A DNA stretch of 64,000 nucleotides from Lacticaseibacillus rhamnosus (GCF_900636965.1 NZ_LR134331.1:1798001-1862000); one strand, 5' to 3'. Shown: positions 8,535 to 18,941, numbered from the stretch's first letter. Numbers and translations: made by a program. The notes: generated by a model not told the origin, from the letters alone.

Positions 8535-9985
8535 GCGCTAACCTCCGCTACATTAACTTTGAGTGATGCGACTTCCTTATTTAACGCCGGTGCATAATCA
8601 TCAAGAGCAGTTGGATATTTGCCTGTAAAGTAGGCGACACATAAACCGCCATTAGGAGCCGTCGTTGGCAATCCGACGCTTTCTTCCAAGCCTTGTGTCG
8701 AAAGAAAGCCTAGCGATTCGACATCCAGTAAATCGCGCATTTCCGGTACGCTATGATTAGCCGCAAATAATTCACTAGTTGTCTGAAAATCAATCCCATA
8801 AAAGCAAGGAAAGCGCAGTGGCGGGCTGGCAATTCGCAAATGCACTTCAGCGGCGCCGGCTTCTTTCAACAATTTAACGATTTGCTTAGAAGTCGTGCCG
8901 CGAACAATCGAGTCATCAACTAACACAATGCGTTTTCCGGCAACAACCGGTTTGATCACGCTGAGTTTCATTTTGACGCTTTTTTCGCGTAACGCCTGCG
9001 TGGGTTGGATAAATGTCCGAGCAACGTACTGACTCTTCACCAAGCCCATTTCATAAGGAATTCCGCTGGCTTTGGCATAACCAATCGCTGCTGACAGGGA
9101 TGAGTTGGGCACCCCAACGACAATATCCGCATCTGCCGGCTGTTCCCTTGCCAACCGCTCACCCATCCGCACCCGCGCCTGGTGAACATTGATGCCGTGG
9201 ATGTCTGAATCCGGACGGGCAAAATAGATATACTCCATCGAGCAAACCGCTAACGATGTGTTGGTGGTGAAGTGATCCAAATGCAAGCCATCGTCATCGA
9301 TCGTAATCAGCTCACCGGGTTGGATGTCACGGACAAAATCAGCCCCTACTGCATCCAACGCCGCGGTTTCGCTACAAACAATATAGCCGCCATCTGGCAT
9401 GACCCCAACCACCATTGGCCGGAAACCATGCGGATCAACCGCTGCGTATAAGCCATGCTCGGTTAACAAGACAAAGGCGAACCCGCCGTGAACTTCATTC
9501 AGTGCCTTTTTAAGTTGAACCAGCCACGGTTGGCCAACCTGACGCCGAATCAAATGCATTAAAACCTCAGTGTCCGAGGTGGATTGGAAAATGGCCCCTT
9601 GACTTTCTAACTCACGCCGCAAACTGATGGCGTTGGTTAAATTGCCGTTATGCGCCAATGCAATGGCTTCATCAGAAAACCGAAAAAGCAATGGCTGTAT
9701 ATTTTCCAAGACGCGGCCGCCTGCTGTCGAGTAGCGCACGTGACCCAAAGCTGCCCGCCCCATCAACGGTGTCAATTGATCGGTATTGGTGAACACTTCA
9801 CTGAGCAAGCCCAGACCATAATGGCGCCGCATACCATCTTTAGTTAAGCCGACAATTCCGGCCCCTTCTTGCCCGCGATGTTGCAGCGTATGCAAGCCCA
9901 GATGGGTAATGCTCGCAGCATTGGGATTGCCCCAAATACCAAAAACACCGCATTCTTCATTTAAGCCTTTTGGTTCAGATAGCAT
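8531..9985 (-). CDS. purF: Amidophosphoribosyltransferase
   Basis: A 484-residue PurF, committing PRPP to purine synthesis (step 1). The sequence starts [16 protein letters not shown]. The 11-residue propeptide before Cys12 is the kind removed to free the N-terminal nucleophile cysteine of the Ntn-type glutaminase. The PRPP-binding loop reads VLVDDSIVRGTT. Four cysteines that could ligate a structural Fe-S cluster as in Bacillus PurF were not mapped. The gene overlaps purL by 25 bp; the start is kept because the propeptide would otherwise be lost. Confidence 0.96.
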   Translation of the reverse strand: MLSEPKGLNEECGVFGIWGNPNAASITHLGLHTLQHRGQEGAGIVGLTKDGMRRHYGLGLLSEVFTNTDQLTPLMGRAALGHVRYSTAGGRVLENIQPLLFRFSDEAIALAHNGNLTNAISLRRELESQGAIFQSTSDTEVLMHLIRRQVGQPWLVQLKKALNEVHGGFAFVLLTEHGLYAAVDPHGFRPMVVGVMPDGGYIVCSETAALDAVGADFVRDIQPGELITIDDDGLHLDHFTTNTSLAVCSMEYIYFARPDSDIHGINVHQARVRMGERLAREQPADADIVVGVPNSSLSAAIGYAKASGIPYEMGLVKSQYVARTFIQPTQALREKSVKMKLSVIKPVVAGKRIVLVDDSIVRGTTSKQIVKLLKEAGAAEVHLRIASPPLRFPCFYGIDFQTTSELFAANHSVPEMRDLLDVESLGFLSTQGLEESVGLPTTAPNGGLCVAYFTGKYPTALDDYAPALNKEVASLKVNVAEVSA

Positions 9986-12183
9986 GGGAGTGCCTCCTCA
10001 AATGCAGTTTGCAATTCTTCAAGCGGAACCGAAAATTGATGACTAACCGTGGTGACGTCAAATTGCGGGGCTGCTTGTACCCGCCCGATTAACTCAGCCG
10101 GTCCATTTAGCGCCTCAAACGCTGCTTGATCTTCAGGAGCAACGGTGACTAAGAACCGCCCTTGAGTCTCGGAAAAGCCCCAACTCGTCGGCAAATCGAC
10201 CTTAACTTGCGCGCCCAGCTGGTTCGTAAAGCCCATTTCAGCCAACGCCACTAACAAGCCACCATCGCTTAAATCGTGGGCTGCTGTCACAAGGTGTTGC
10301 CGAATCGCCGTTAATACAAATTGCTGATTGGCCTTTTCCGCATCGAGATCAAAGTCGAACAACCGCCCGGCAACTTCACCGGTTTGCAATTTCTGTAATT
10401 CGCTGCCATTGAAATCGCCGTGGGTTTCGCCGACAAGATAAAGCAAATCATCTGCATGTTTGAAATTCGCCGTGGTAATGGTGCTGAGATCTTCAATCAG
10501 CCCCACCATCCCAATCATCGGCGTTGGATAGATTGCTTTGCCATTAGTCTCGTTATAAAGCGAAACATTTCCGGAAATCACCGGTGCGTTAAAGGCTTTA
10601 GTCGCAGCAATGATACCTTTAGCTGCTTCGGCAAGTTCATAAAACGCTTCCGGCTTGGTCGGATCCCCAAAATTCAGGCAGTCGGTAATCCCTAAAGGTT
10701 CCGCACCGCTGGCCGCCAGATTGCGCGCCGCTTCGGCAACACTCATGGCCGCACCGACTTTTGGATCCAAATACAGATAACGGCCTTTGCTATCGGTGGT
10801 CATGGCAAGAGCGCGATGGGTCCCGCGAATGCGAATCACCGCGGCATCGCTACCAGGCAAGACAACCGTATTCGTTTGGACTTGTGCATCATAACGCCGA
10901 TACAATGAAGACTTATCCGCAATCGTCGGCGTGCCCATCATGGCTTTCCAAGTCGCCACCGGATCAGTCACAATCGGGTCAAAATCAGGTGCCGGTTCAG
11001 CTAAGCGCGCTGGCATTTTGCCGACTTGCTCATAAATCGGTGCATCATCAGTCAATGAACTGACTGGAACATCGCAAACCAATTTGCCGTGATGATAAAG
11101 TCGATATTGATGGCCTTCAATCACATGTCCCACAACTGCAGCGTCCAAATCATACGCTGCAAACACATCAAGGACTTCCTGTTCAAAACCGGCCCGCACA
11201 CACAACAACATCCGTTCCTGCGATTCTGATAACATGATTTCAAATGGCGTCATATTGGCTTCACGCTGTGGAATTAAGTCAAGATCCATTTCCATGCCGC
11301 TATTCGCCTTGCCAGCCATTTCAACACTGGAAGACACTAAACCAGCCGCGCCCATGTCCTGAATACCGACTAGTGCCTGTTGATGATCCTGCGTAATTTC
11401 CAGGCACGCATCCATCAACAGTTTCTCCATGAATGGGTCGCCTACCTGAACCGCCGAACGATCAGCCGCCTCTTCATCGGAAAAATCACCAGAAGCGAAA
11501 CTAGCGCCGTTAATCCCATCACGCCCGGTTTTGGCACCGACATAAATCAGTGCATTACCGACTCCTGCCGCTTTGCCTTTTTGGATCTGATCCTTATCCA
11601 TAATGCCGACACACATCGCATTGACCAGTGGATTGCGGGAATAAGTGTGATCAAAATTGGTTTCTCCGCCGACCGTGGGAATGCCGATTGCGTTCCCATA
11701 GCCACCGATACCGGCCACGATGCGATCAACTAAATGCTGCGTGTGCGGGAGGTTGAGATCACCAAAGGCCAATGAATCCAGCATGGCAACAGGCTTAGCC
11801 CCAATCGAGAAAATGTCGCGGATAATGCCGCCAACACCCGTCGCTGCGCCTTCATAAGGTTCAACCGCGGACGGATGGTTATGACTTTCGGCTTTGAATA
11901 CCACTGCCTTGCCTTCGCCGATATCAATTACACCGGCACCTTCGCCAGGTCCCATCAAAACGCGGTCATTTTTGGTCCAGAACTGGCGCAAAATCGGCTT
12001 ACTGTATTTATACGCACAGTGTTCACTCCACATGCCGCTTGCTAATCCGATTTCGGTATCATTTGGCTGATGACCAATCAACTCAGCAAACCGGTGATAC
12101 TCATCTTCCGTCAATCCCAAAGCCAAATACGGTTTCTTTTCAGCGATGGCTTCTGGACTCATCTCAACGTGCGTCACGGACAT
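9961..12183 (-). CDS. purL: Phosphoribosylformylglycinamidine synthase, large subunit
   Basis: A 740-residue small-form PurL, as found in Gram-positives that also have purS and purQ. Visible blocks include [14 protein letters not shown] near the N terminus, [34 protein letters not shown] and [17 protein letters not shown]. It uses ATP and ammonia delivered from PurQ to make FGAM (step 4). It overlaps purQ upstream by 20 bp and purF downstream by 25 bp. Start ATG has AAAGGGG just before it. Confidence 0.97.
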   Translation of the reverse strand: MSVTHVEMSPEAIAEKKPYLALGLTEDEYHRFAELIGHQPNDTEIGLASGMWSEHCAYKYSKPILRQFWTKNDRVLMGPGEGAGVIDIGEGKAVVFKAESHNHPSAVEPYEGAATGVGGIIRDIFSIGAKPVAMLDSLAFGDLNLPHTQHLVDRIVAGIGGYGNAIGIPTVGGETNFDHTYSRNPLVNAMCVGIMDKDQIQKGKAAGVGNALIYVGAKTGRDGINGASFASGDFSDEEAADRSAVQVGDPFMEKLLMDACLEITQDHQQALVGIQDMGAAGLVSSSVEMAGKANSGMEMDLDLIPQREANMTPFEIMLSESQERMLLCVRAGFEQEVLDVFAAYDLDAAVVGHVIEGHQYRLYHHGKLVCDVPVSSLTDDAPIYEQVGKMPARLAEPAPDFDPIVTDPVATWKAMMGTPTIADKSSLYRRYDAQVQTNTVVLPGSDAAVIRIRGTHRALAMTTDSKGRYLYLDPKVGAAMSVAEAARNLAASGAEPLGITDCLNFGDPTKPEAFYELAEAAKGIIAATKAFNAPVISGNVSLYNETNGKAIYPTPMIGMVGLIEDLSTITTANFKHADDLLYLVGETHGDFNGSELQKLQTGEVAGRLFDFDLDAEKANQQFVLTAIRQHLVTAAHDLSDGGLLVALAEMGFTNQLGAQVKVDLPTSWGFSETQGRFLVTVAPEDQAAFEALNGPAELIGRVQAAPQFDVTTVSHQFSVPLEELQTAFEEALPCYLNQKA

Positions 12184-12850
12184 GGACCCCTTTCGTTTGT
12201 TGCATCAATGACTTGAAAACGCCTAGGCCATCCGTACCGCCAAGTAATGCTTCAACGGCGCGTTCCGGATGCGGCATCATGCCTAAAACATTACCGGCTT
12301 CGTTCGTCACCCCGGCAATATCATGAAGACTGCCATTGGGATTGTCAGCATACCGGAAAACGACCTGACCATTGGCTTCCAAAGCTGCCAGCGTCTTGGG
12401 ATCGGCGTAATAATTTCCTTCACCATGTGCAATCGGCAATGTCAGTTGTTCACCAACCTGATATTGATTGGAAAATGCTGTATCCGCGCGATCGACAAGC
12501 AACGTCACCGGTTCGCAAATGAAATTCAAATCCCGATTCCATTGCAAAGCGCCCGGCAGCAGACCCGCTTCGGTCAGAATCTGAAAGCCATTACAAATGC
12601 CCAACACATAGCCGCCTGCTTCGGCAAAAGCTTTCAACGCCGTCATCACTGGCGAAAACCGGGCAATCGCACCGCTACGTAAATAGTCACCGTAAGAAAA
12701 ACCACCTGGCACCATCACCACATCATAACGACTTAAATCGGTTTGACTCGGCTTGATCAGCTCGCACTCAGCACCGGCAATGGTCTGAACGGCCCACTGT
12801 AAATCCAAGTCACAATTAGATCCGGGAAAAGAAATAACGGCCGCTTTCAT
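12164..12850 (-). CDS. purQ: FGAM synthase, glutaminase subunit
   Basis: A 228-residue class I glutamine amidotransferase. It starts [17 protein letters not shown]. The oxyanion strand [18 protein letters not shown] is followed by the nucleophile elbow GICNGFQ, with Cys near residue 87, and the His-Glu pair sits in [10 protein letters not shown]. It supplies ammonia to PurL in a complex with PurS. Start overlaps the end of purS as ATGA. Confidence 0.97.
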   Translation of the reverse strand: MKAAVISFPGSNCDLDLQWAVQTIAGAECELIKPSQTDLSRYDVVMVPGGFSYGDYLRSGAIARFSPVMTALKAFAEAGGYVLGICNGFQILTEAGLLPGALQWNRDLNFICEPVTLLVDRADTAFSNQYQVGEQLTLPIAHGEGNYYADPKTLAALEANGQVVFRYADNPNGSLHDIAGVTNEAGNVLGMMPHPERAVEALLGGTDGLGVFKSLMQQTKGVHVRDAR

Positions 12851-13107
12851 GCCTCATCCTCCGTAATGGGTTCTAATTCAAAGCGATAAGTTTCCATGTT
12901 GACATTGGCAAGCAACTGATCGCAAATCGTATCGACTTGCTTTTCTACCGCTTCTTTGGTGCCGGTCAGCTTTAATTCAAAATATTTGCCGTACAACACA
13001 TCGTCTACATTGTGATAATCCATGCGGGTCAAAGCAGTCTTGATAACTTCTGCCTTTGGGTCTAATACAGAGGGTTTGTACGTCACATAAACTTTAGCTT
13101 TAAACAT
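12847..13107 (-). CDS. purS: FGAM synthase, PurS subunit
   Basis: With the ATG at 13107 the protein has 86 residues, the normal PurS size, and starts [17 protein letters not shown]. The [10 protein letters not shown] segment and acidic tail are typical. PurS bridges PurL and PurQ and helps channel ammonia. A longer frame upstream would run into purC. The chosen ATG lies in ATGTTTAA, which overlaps the purC stop by 8 bp. Confidence 0.94.
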   Translation of the reverse strand: MFKAKVYVTYKPSVLDPKAEVIKTALTRMDYHNVDDVLYGKYFELKLTGTKEAVEKQVDTICDQLLANVNMETYRFELEPITEDEA

Positions 13108-13828
13108 GAGCCGCTCCTTTTTCTTGTAACCTGGCAAGCACTTCTTCATAAACAGGGGTTAAGGGACCGCGCGCTTGGCGGAAAACATCTTTATCAAGCG
13201 AATCACCGGTCTTTTGATCAACCAGACGGAAGTTATCCGGTGACAATTCATCGGCTAAGACCAAAGTGCCATCCGTTAACGTGCCATATTCAAGTTTAAA
13301 ATCAACCAACGTGATCCCGACTTCATCAAAACGCTTGGTCAGATAAGCATTCACGCGATCAGTCAAAGCCCGAACTTGTTTGAGCTGTTCCGGGGTCGCT
13401 TCGTGTAAAGCAAAAATCTGGGCTTCGTTCATGAACGGATCGCCTAATTCATCCGACTTGTAATAATATTCATGAATTGGCGGATCAAGCTTCATCATCG
13501 GCTTGACATTGAACTTGGTCACAAAATGTCCGGACGCGTAATTGCGCACCACAACTTCTAACGGCAGCATGGTCGCCTTTTTAACAATCATGGTAGTGGC
13601 ATCGGGAGAATCAATATAATGCGTAGGAATTCCGGCTGCCGTCAATTCTTTAAACAACAAGGTCGAGATGGCGCGATTCAATTCACCTTTGTGGGCAATC
13701 TGCGCCTTTTTCTCGCCGTTTAATGCTGTGGCCTGATTCGTATACGTCATCCATAAAACATCCGGATCATCTGTTGCAAAAACCTGCTTGGCCTTGCCGG
13801 TATATAGTAATGTGGTCTTTTTCACCAT
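13100..13828 (-). CDS. purC: SAICAR synthetase
   Basis: A 242-residue PurC joining aspartate to CAIR (step 8, before the lyase step). Blocks seen are LLYTGKAKQVFAT at the N terminus, EVVVRNYASGHFV in the middle and LVLADELSPDNFRL further on. The start ATG overlaps the purK stop (ATGGTGA) and has GGAGGCAGC just upstream, inside the purK coding region. Adenylosuccinate lyase (purB), needed next, is not in the window. Confidence 0.97.
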   Translation of the reverse strand: MVKKTTLLYTGKAKQVFATDDPDVLWMTYTNQATALNGEKKAQIAHKGELNRAISTLLFKELTAAGIPTHYIDSPDATTMIVKKATMLPLEVVVRNYASGHFVTKFNVKPMMKLDPPIHEYYYKSDELGDPFMNEAQIFALHEATPEQLKQVRALTDRVNAYLTKRFDEVGITLVDFKLEYGTLTDGTLVLADELSPDNFRLVDQKTGDSLDKDVFRQARGPLTPVYEEVLARLQEKGAAHV

Positions 13829-14937
13829 GCTGCCTCCATTTGTTTAAGTATGTCCATAACATCGCGCGCATCGGTCACCGTGATGTGGCCCATTTTACGG
13901 CCAGGACGGATCTCGGCTTTTCCATAATCATGCATGTGCCATTCTGGATGTTGCGGCCATTTTGCCTTGGCTTGGGTGAGATCATCGCCAAGCAGGTTTC
14001 GCATCACCGCTGGCTGCTTTAAGGTAATCGGCGGAATCGGTAGTCCGCAGATACTTAAAATGTGAGCGTCAAACTGGGAAAAGTTGCAAGCTTCAATCGA
14101 ATAGTGGCCGGAGTTATGTGGGCGTGGTGCCAATTCATTTGCAACGACATTGTCACCTTCGAGAAAGAGTTCGACCCCAAGAACTCCGCGTAAGTCGAGT
14201 CCAAGTGCGATTTTAGTCGCCAGATCATCAATCTTTTCAGCCAAAACCGGTGAGATATGAGGTGCCGGTGCTAGTGTGAGATGCAAGATGTGGTTCTTGT
14301 GGCGATTTTCAACAATCGGGAATACCCGTACTTGATCGCGGCCATCGCGGGTAATCATCACCGAAGCTTCACGGTCAAACTGTTGGCGTTTTTCCAAAAT
14401 GCAGGGACCGTGGGCTAGCAACTGCTCGGCTGCGGGTACATCAGCCATGGTGTTGATGTCTTGCTGACCATGACCATCATAACCGCCAGTCGTGGTTTTT
14501 AAGATGCTTGGCAAGCCGATTTTCTCAATGGCCGCTGTCAACGCCTCAGGCCGATCGACTGCCACAAAGGGGGTGACCGGTACACCATGCGTCTGCAGGA
14601 ATGTTTTTTCCTTGATGCGATCGCGGGTTGTTGCAAGAATAGCTGTTCCTTGAGGGATTCGGGTTAAATCACGTACTGCTTCCAAAGCTGCTAAATCAAC
14701 ATTTTCAAACTCATAGGTTAAAACGTCCGATTCTTTAGCCAACTTTGTCAGTGCCGCTTGATCGTCGTATGGTGCCGTGATTTGAAAGTCTGCTACCTGA
14801 CCGGCTGGTGAATTCGGCGTCGGTTCCAAAATGCCAACTCGATAGCCCATTGTCTTGGCACTTTGGGTTAACATACGTCCAAGCTGACCGCCACCGATAA
14901 TCCCAATCGTGGCAGGTGAGGTAACCACATCAATCAT
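13822..14937 (-). CDS. purK: N5-carboxyaminoimidazole ribonucleotide synthase
   Basis: A 371-residue ATP-grasp enzyme that carboxylates AIR with ATP and bicarbonate. It reads [20 protein letters not shown] at the start, then [13 protein letters not shown] near residue 145 and [18 protein letters not shown] near residue 265, both PurK signatures. ATG at 14937 is preferred over an in-frame GTG 15 bases earlier because of a GAGG site and the 8-bp ATGATTGA overlap with purE. Confidence 0.96.
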   Translation of the reverse strand: MIDVVTSPATIGIIGGGQLGRMLTQSAKTMGYRVGILEPTPNSPAGQVADFQITAPYDDQAALTKLAKESDVLTYEFENVDLAALEAVRDLTRIPQGTAILATTRDRIKEKTFLQTHGVPVTPFVAVDRPEALTAAIEKIGLPSILKTTTGGYDGHGQQDINTMADVPAAEQLLAHGPCILEKRQQFDREASVMITRDGRDQVRVFPIVENRHKNHILHLTLAPAPHISPVLAEKIDDLATKIALGLDLRGVLGVELFLEGDNVVANELAPRPHNSGHYSIEACNFSQFDAHILSICGLPIPPITLKQPAVMRNLLGDDLTQAKAKWPQHPEWHMHDYGKAEIRPGRKMGHITVTDARDVMDILKQMEAAW

Positions 14938-15418
14938 TAAGTGTGGCCTCACTTTCTTCAGCCCGTTGCGTTTGTGCCTGACGGAAGGCCGCCAGCCGCT
15001 GACTTAATTCAGGACTTTGCAAAGCGAGGATTGATGCCGCGTACAAAGCAGCGTTCACAGCGCCGGCATCACCTATTGCCATCGTTCCAACTGGCACACC
15101 TCCTGGCATTTGCACAATCGACAACAAGCTGTCAACGCCATTTAATGTTCGTGTTTTGATTGGAACACCAATGACCGGTAGCAGCGTGTTAGCCGCTAAC
15201 ATTCCCGGTAAATGGGCAGCACCACCTGCACCCGCAATAATCACGCCAAAACCTTGATCAGCAGCATGTTTGCCAAATGCCGCCAGCTGGTCCGGCATCC
15301 GATGAGCTGATATCACGTGCTTTTCATAAGGAATATCAAGCGCCTCTAACTGTGTGGCAACTTGTCGCATGGTCGGCCAATCTGAACTTGATCCCATGAC
15401 CACGGCTACTTTTTGCAT
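14930..15418 (-). CDS. purE: N5-CAIR mutase
   Basis: A 162-residue class I PurE. It begins [17 protein letters not shown], followed by [12 protein letters not shown] with the conserved SAHR and by [12 protein letters not shown], all expected for the mutase. First gene of the operon, which reads purE-K-C-S-Q-L-F-M-N-H-D. AGGGGACGAG precedes the ATG. The predicted leader is only about 25 nt, so regulation should act at initiation through the PurBoxes rather than by a purine riboswitch. Confidence 0.97.
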   Translation of the reverse strand: MQKVAVVMGSSSDWPTMRQVATQLEALDIPYEKHVISAHRMPDQLAAFGKHAADQGFGVIIAGAGGAAHLPGMLAANTLLPVIGVPIKTRTLNGVDSLLSIVQMPGGVPVGTMAIGDAGAVNAALYAASILALQSPELSQRLAAFRQAQTQRAEESEATLND

Positions 15419-15448
15419 CTCGTCCCCTGCTTTCTTTAAGATGTTTTG

Positions 15449-15477
15449 AGAATAGCACGTTAAGCAACAACATTCAA
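15449..15477 (-). promoter_or_regulatory. pur operon promoter
   Basis: On the minus strand a -35 TTGAAT (15472-15477) and a -10 TATTCT (15449-15454) are separated by exactly 17 bp. The predicted start site is about 25 nt from the purE ATG. Confidence 0.75.
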
Positions 15478-15501
15478 CACTAAAATAGAACTATAACGCA
15501 T

Positions 15502-15526
15502 ATTATTCGTTTTAATGTTCGTGTTT
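15502..15526 (-). promoter_or_regulatory. Tandem PurBoxes upstream of purE
   Basis: Two minus-strand matches to the PurBox AWWWCCGAACWWT occur. AAACACGAACATT (15514-15526) agrees at 11 of 13 positions and TAAAACGAATAAT (15502-15514) at 10 of 13. Both keep the CGAA core, 12 bp apart. They lie upstream of the -35, the position at which PurR acts as activator in Lactococcus lactis. Role is inferred from that precedent. Confidence 0.7.
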
Positions 15527-15563
15527 TGCTCAAACCTGGTCGAGAACTCCAGCTTTTTAAAGC

Positions 15564-15602
15564 AAAAAAATAGCCTTAGAGACAATCTCATCTCTAAAGC
15601 TA
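15564..15602 (-). terminator. Terminator after thiT
   Basis: On the minus strand the stem TAGCTTTAGAGA pairs with TCTCTAAGGCTA around an 8-nt loop and is followed directly by seven T. It separates thiT from the pur promoter region. Confidence 0.9.
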
Positions 15603-15656
15603 ACTTATTTTGAGAGCACACTTATCCCCCGACAGCGCCTTAACAAACTAATTGTT

Positions 15657-16262
15657 TTAGGCTGCTTTAGTGGAAAGTGATTTACCATCCTTTGCTATAA
15701 ACAGTTGTGGTGCCACCGTGAGTAAAATACCAACAACCACGATTGCCAAAACGGTGCTGAACAAAGCCGATCCACCGTTGACGATCAGTGAATAAATCCA
15801 CACATTCATGCCTTTTGGTGCGTAACTGCCCCAAAAAACAACTCCAGCGATGAAATGAATGAAGTACTTAGCAAAGGTTCCGACAATAATGCCAGCAAAA
15901 GCATAGCCGCTAGCTTTTACTTTCTCACCGCCGCGGACAGCCTTTTGAAATGATGCAAAAGTCAAGCCCATCAAGCCAACCAGCGTAAAGGCAATTGGAT
16001 ATTCCAAAAAGCCTTGAACCGGATTCAAAACACTGCCACCACTAAGGCCGCGGAGGATCAAATCAAGAATCCCCCATACAAACCCGGCCCACGCTGCAGG
16101 AATTGCCCCGCGCCGCATCGCCAAAACCGCGATCGGAATCAACCCATAGTTCAATTCAATCGCCGAAACACCGGTTGTATGCGGAATATAAGTCAACGCC
16201 ATTGCAAACGCCGCAATAATCGCTGTTTCCAAAATCACAACCAGACGCTTATGTTGTTGCAT
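15657..16262 (-). CDS. thiT: ECF transporter thiamine-binding S-component
   Basis: A 201-residue hydrophobic protein with about six membrane segments, the ThiT/YuaJ type. ELNYGLIPIAVLAMRRG and AGFVWGILDL resemble the thiamine-contacting helices of this family. It binds thiamine and docks onto the shared EcfAAT energising module, which is not in this window. ATG at 16262 is preferred because GGGAGG lies seven bases upstream; a longer frame starts within the leader. A TPP riboswitch upstream fixes the substrate class: thiamine uptake would be shut off when TPP is plentiful. Confidence 0.93.
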   Translation of the reverse strand: MQQHKRLVVILETAIIAAFAMALTYIPHTTGVSAIELNYGLIPIAVLAMRRGAIPAAWAGFVWGILDLILRGLSGGSVLNPVQGFLEYPIAFTLVGLMGLTFASFQKAVRGGEKVKASGYAFAGIIVGTFAKYFIHFIAGVVFWGSYAPKGMNVWIYSLIVNGGSALFSTVLAIVVVGILLTVAPQLFIAKDGKSLSTKAA

Positions 16263-16313
16263 AAAAAAAGCCTCCCAGTGAATCCCCACTCACAAAGAAG
16301 GTCGTTTCCGACA

Positions 16314-16398
16314 TTCACAAATCCCTACGCTCGCACTAACGAACAGGTTCGAAGGGTCCGGGTCTCCCCGCTCTCAGCCAATGGCTCCCCTTTGTGAA
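16314..16398 (-). promoter_or_regulatory. TPP (THI-element) riboswitch
   Basis: On the minus strand P1 is TTCACAAA pairing with TTTGTGAA (16391-16398 with 16314-16321). Inside are the hallmarks GGGGAGCC, GGCTGAGAG, GAGACCC, GAACCTG and a distal GTGCGAGCGTAGGGA. The aptamer ends about 50 nt before the thiT ATG. A second CTTTGTGA downstream could compete for the 5' P1 strand. Seven T directly after the Shine-Dalgarno leave open whether control is translational or by termination. Confidence 0.93.
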
Positions 16399-16470
16399 GG
16401 TTCATCTAATTAATTGATACATTGTCATCGTACCAGACTTTATAAAAAGCGCAAACATTTTGTCCAGAAC

Positions 16471-16829
16471 AGAGCGTGAGCCAGCCCGGTTAGAAACCGG
16501 AGCATAAGTGGCCTTGAGCGTGATGACCGGGTTTTGGTCATTGCGCTCAAGGTCCTTATGTGCAGGTTTCTGGGCTGGCGAACGCGTTTATGAGCGTATA
16601 CTGGAGCGCTTAGAAACCGGAGCATAAGCGGCCTCAGACGTGATGGCCGGGCTTTGGCCATTGCGGCTGAGGTCCTTACACGCAGACTTCTGCGCCGGCG
16701 AACGCGTTTATGAGCGTTTACTGGAGCGCTTAGAAACCGGAGCATAAGCAGCTTTGAGCGTGATGGCCTCCTCTTAACCATTGCAGTGTGATCCATACAT
16801 CCAGCTTTCTGCGCCATGAAGCACGTTAT
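16471..16829. repeat. Palindromic repeat locus 2 (three tandem copies)
   Basis: Three copies occur in exact 120-bp register at 16471, 16591 and 16711. The first is intact: CCAGCCC/GGGCTGG outer arm, GGTT bulge, AGAAACC/GGTTTCT, CCTTGAGCG/CGCTCAAGG and GACC/GGTC. The second has the left half of one arm type and the right half of the other (AGAAACC opposite GACTTCT), so its arm is mispaired. The third has decayed. The locus lies between the MFS gene and the thiT riboswitch. The 16263-16921 gap holds otherwise only the TPP riboswitch. Confidence 0.9.
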
Positions 16830-16921
16830 GGTAAACGCATTTTCCAAATTCACAAAGCAACCGGTCTCACCATCAAAACACACCGCACACCTCACCAAAA
16901 ATTTTCAGCTCAACTTCAAAG

Positions 16922-18343
16922 CTACCGACTCAGACGAATTTTTTCATCCCGATGAAGTGTCTCCAAAGATTTTCCTGCTGTCTCCGGCACACACAAAATG
17001 ACAAACAGCAAAGAAACGAGATTGGTGCCAATGAAACAAACAAAAGTCCAAAACATACCAATGCCTGCCAAGCCGATCGGGAAAAGAACGCCGACCGCAA
17101 AATTAGCGAGCCACAGGAAAAATGTCGCCGTTCCCATTCCCAAACCGCGTAATTGCTCGGGAAAAATTTCGGATAGAAGCAACCACGTCATCGGGCTAAT
17201 AGCGCCTTGGAAGAACGCTAGAAAAATCATCATCATGGTGATGGTTGTAAATGCGCGCCATGAAGAGCCTGCAGGTAAGCGGCTCGCGAAGGTCACGCCA
17301 GTAATTGCAATACTAGTCCCGATTAAGCCGATGATCAGCAATGGACGCCGCGGAACATGCTTTAGCAACTGTAAGGTGACAAGGGTTGCTGCAACTGCAG
17401 TTACCCCATTGGCAATATTGGTGATTAAGGCACTATTACGACCAAATCCGGTCATTTGCAAAATCGAGGTACCGTAATACATCATGACATTGATCCCGGC
17501 AATCTGCTGAATCACGCCCAATCCTATTCCGATTAGCACTAGCCGCCGAATCCACTTAACCTTAAGCGCCGTGACCCGGACTTTCTTGTGTTTCGCGCTG
17601 GCCGCAATGGTTTGCTCCAAATGATCAAGTTCTCGCGGAACCTCTTGCGGTGCACGAAGAACCGACAAGCTCGCCTTTGCAGCTGCCTGTCGCCCTTTCA
17701 TGACTAACCACCGTGGCGACTCCGGGACAAAATAAATGCCGATTCCCAAGACAATAGCAGGAATAACCGCCAACACAAGCATCCAGCGCCAAATCCCAGG
17801 CATATCACCAAAGTTTGTCCCTAACACGGCATTAAGGATGAACGCAAGCAACTGACCGGTGACGACCATCAATTCATTTTGGGTCACCAGCCGCCCGCGA
17901 TGGCTTGTTGGCGCAATTTCGGCTAAGAAACTTGGCACTAACACGGAAACGCCACCAACCGCTAATCCTAGAATCAATCTTGCCCCAATCAGCCAAATAG
18001 CACTTGGCGCCATTGACGAAGCAAGCGTTGCCAGAAAAAATAATCCGGCTAATCCAGCAATTAACCGTTTGCGTCCATAACGATCACTAATACGCCCCAC
18101 TAAAACAGCACCAAATGCTGCCCCAAGTGTCAAACTGCTGGTCACCCAGCCTTGCTGACCCGGAGCCAAGTGAAGTTCACTGGAAATAAATGGCAAGGCA
18201 CCATTGATGACGCCGGTGTCATAGCCAAAAAGAAGGCCACCCATTGTTGAAATCAGGGCAACTAACCTTAAACGAACACGTGCGCTCATCAACGAATGGT
18301 GTCGTTGACGCAAGCCTGTCTTTGTTTGATTCTGCAAATACAT
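16922..18343 (-). CDS. MFS sugar porter
   Basis: A 473-residue, 12-helix transporter of the sugar porter (SP) family. The first helix reads [19 protein letters not shown]; the loop after helix 2 has [11 protein letters not shown] (the RxGRR-type motif); PESPRWL precedes the central loop; and PETAGKSLE closes the C terminus. Such proteins import hexoses, pentoses or myo-inositol with protons (IolT/XylE/AraE types). The substrate cannot be told from sequence, as no sugar-metabolism gene is adjacent. ATG at 18343 follows GAGGGGG. The gene stands alone between two clusters of three palindromic repeats, and no separate terminator was seen. Confidence 0.88.
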   Translation of the reverse strand: MYLQNQTKTGLRQRHHSLMSARVRLRLVALISTMGGLLFGYDTGVINGALPFISSELHLAPGQQGWVTSSLTLGAAFGAVLVGRISDRYGRKRLIAGLAGLFFLATLASSMAPSAIWLIGARLILGLAVGGVSVLVPSFLAEIAPTSHRGRLVTQNELMVVTGQLLAFILNAVLGTNFGDMPGIWRWMLVLAVIPAIVLGIGIYFVPESPRWLVMKGRQAAAKASLSVLRAPQEVPRELDHLEQTIAASAKHKKVRVTALKVKWIRRLVLIGIGLGVIQQIAGINVMMYYGTSILQMTGFGRNSALITNIANGVTAVAATLVTLQLLKHVPRRPLLIIGLIGTSIAITGVTFASRLPAGSSWRAFTTITMMMIFLAFFQGAISPMTWLLLSEIFPEQLRGLGMGTATFFLWLANFAVGVLFPIGLAGIGMFWTFVCFIGTNLVSLLFVILCVPETAGKSLETLHRDEKIRLSR

Positions 18344-18455
18344 GCAATTCCCCCTCATCGACTAGGTGAACCGCCATACCTACTAGCAAAGATCCGCATC
18401 GCAGCTCGACCATTTAGTTTACATAATAACCATAGCACTTTTCTGAAAAATCTGC

Positions 18456-18818
18456 AGAGCGTGAGCCAGCCCGGTTAGAAACCGGAGCATAAGTGGCCTT
18501 GAGCGTGATGGCCGGGCTTTGGCCATTGCGCTCAAGGTCCTTATGTGCAGGTTTCTGGGCTGGCGAACGCGTTTCAACAAGAGCGTGAGCCGGCGCGCTT
18601 AGAAGTCGGAGTGTAAGTGGCCTCAGACGTGATGGCCGGGCCTTGGCCATTGCGACTGAGGTCCTTACACGCAGACTTCTGCGCCGGCGAACGCGTTTCA
18701 GAGCGTGAGCCAGCCCGGTTAGAAACCGGAGCATAAGTGGCCTTGAGCGTGAGGACCGAACTTTGATCATTGCGCTCAGGGTCCTTATGTGCAGGTTTCT
18801 GGGCTGGCGAACGCGTTT
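18456..18818. repeat. Palindromic repeat locus 3 (three tandem copies)
   Basis: Copies span 18456-18574, 18580-18698 and 18700-18818, all in the same orientation. Copies one and three have CCAGCCC/GGGCTGG with AGAAACC/GGTTTCT. The middle copy has CCGGCGC/GCGCCGG with AGAAGTC/GACTTCT, so both strands of the arm changed together. The 4-nt left bulge is GGTT or GCTT. In copy three the inner stem has begun to decay. The cluster lies between the MFS start and the ptsI terminator; nothing else was recognised in 18344-18941 beyond a possible weak MFS promoter. Confidence 0.92.
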
Positions 18819-18888
18819 CAGAACGCCACAATCCAGACTTGTGCCCCATCTTCCGTCAAGAGATCACAACCAATTTTTCAATTCCAAA

Positions 18889-18923
18889 CAAAAAAGCGTC
18901 AACCCTAGAAAGGATTGACAGCT
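18889..18923 (-). terminator. ptsHI terminator
   Basis: On the minus strand AGCTGTCAATCC pairs with GGGTTGACGCT (one bulged T) and is followed by six T. It starts about 18 nt after the ptsI stop codon. Confidence 0.85.
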
Positions 18924-18941
18924 TCTTTAAATCAATACATT

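Noticed and set aside
16471-16829. CRISPR-like regular array
   Set aside because: The 120-bp period is the element length itself. Whole units repeat without variable spacers, and no cas genes are present.
16440-16898. Reading frames across the repeat clusters (also near 18414-18849, 37667-37972, 47549-47743 and 55607-55891)
   Set aside because: They are translations of the palindromic repeats. The same RSPAQK-type peptide arises wherever the element lies, no ribosome site precedes them, and both strands give similar frames.
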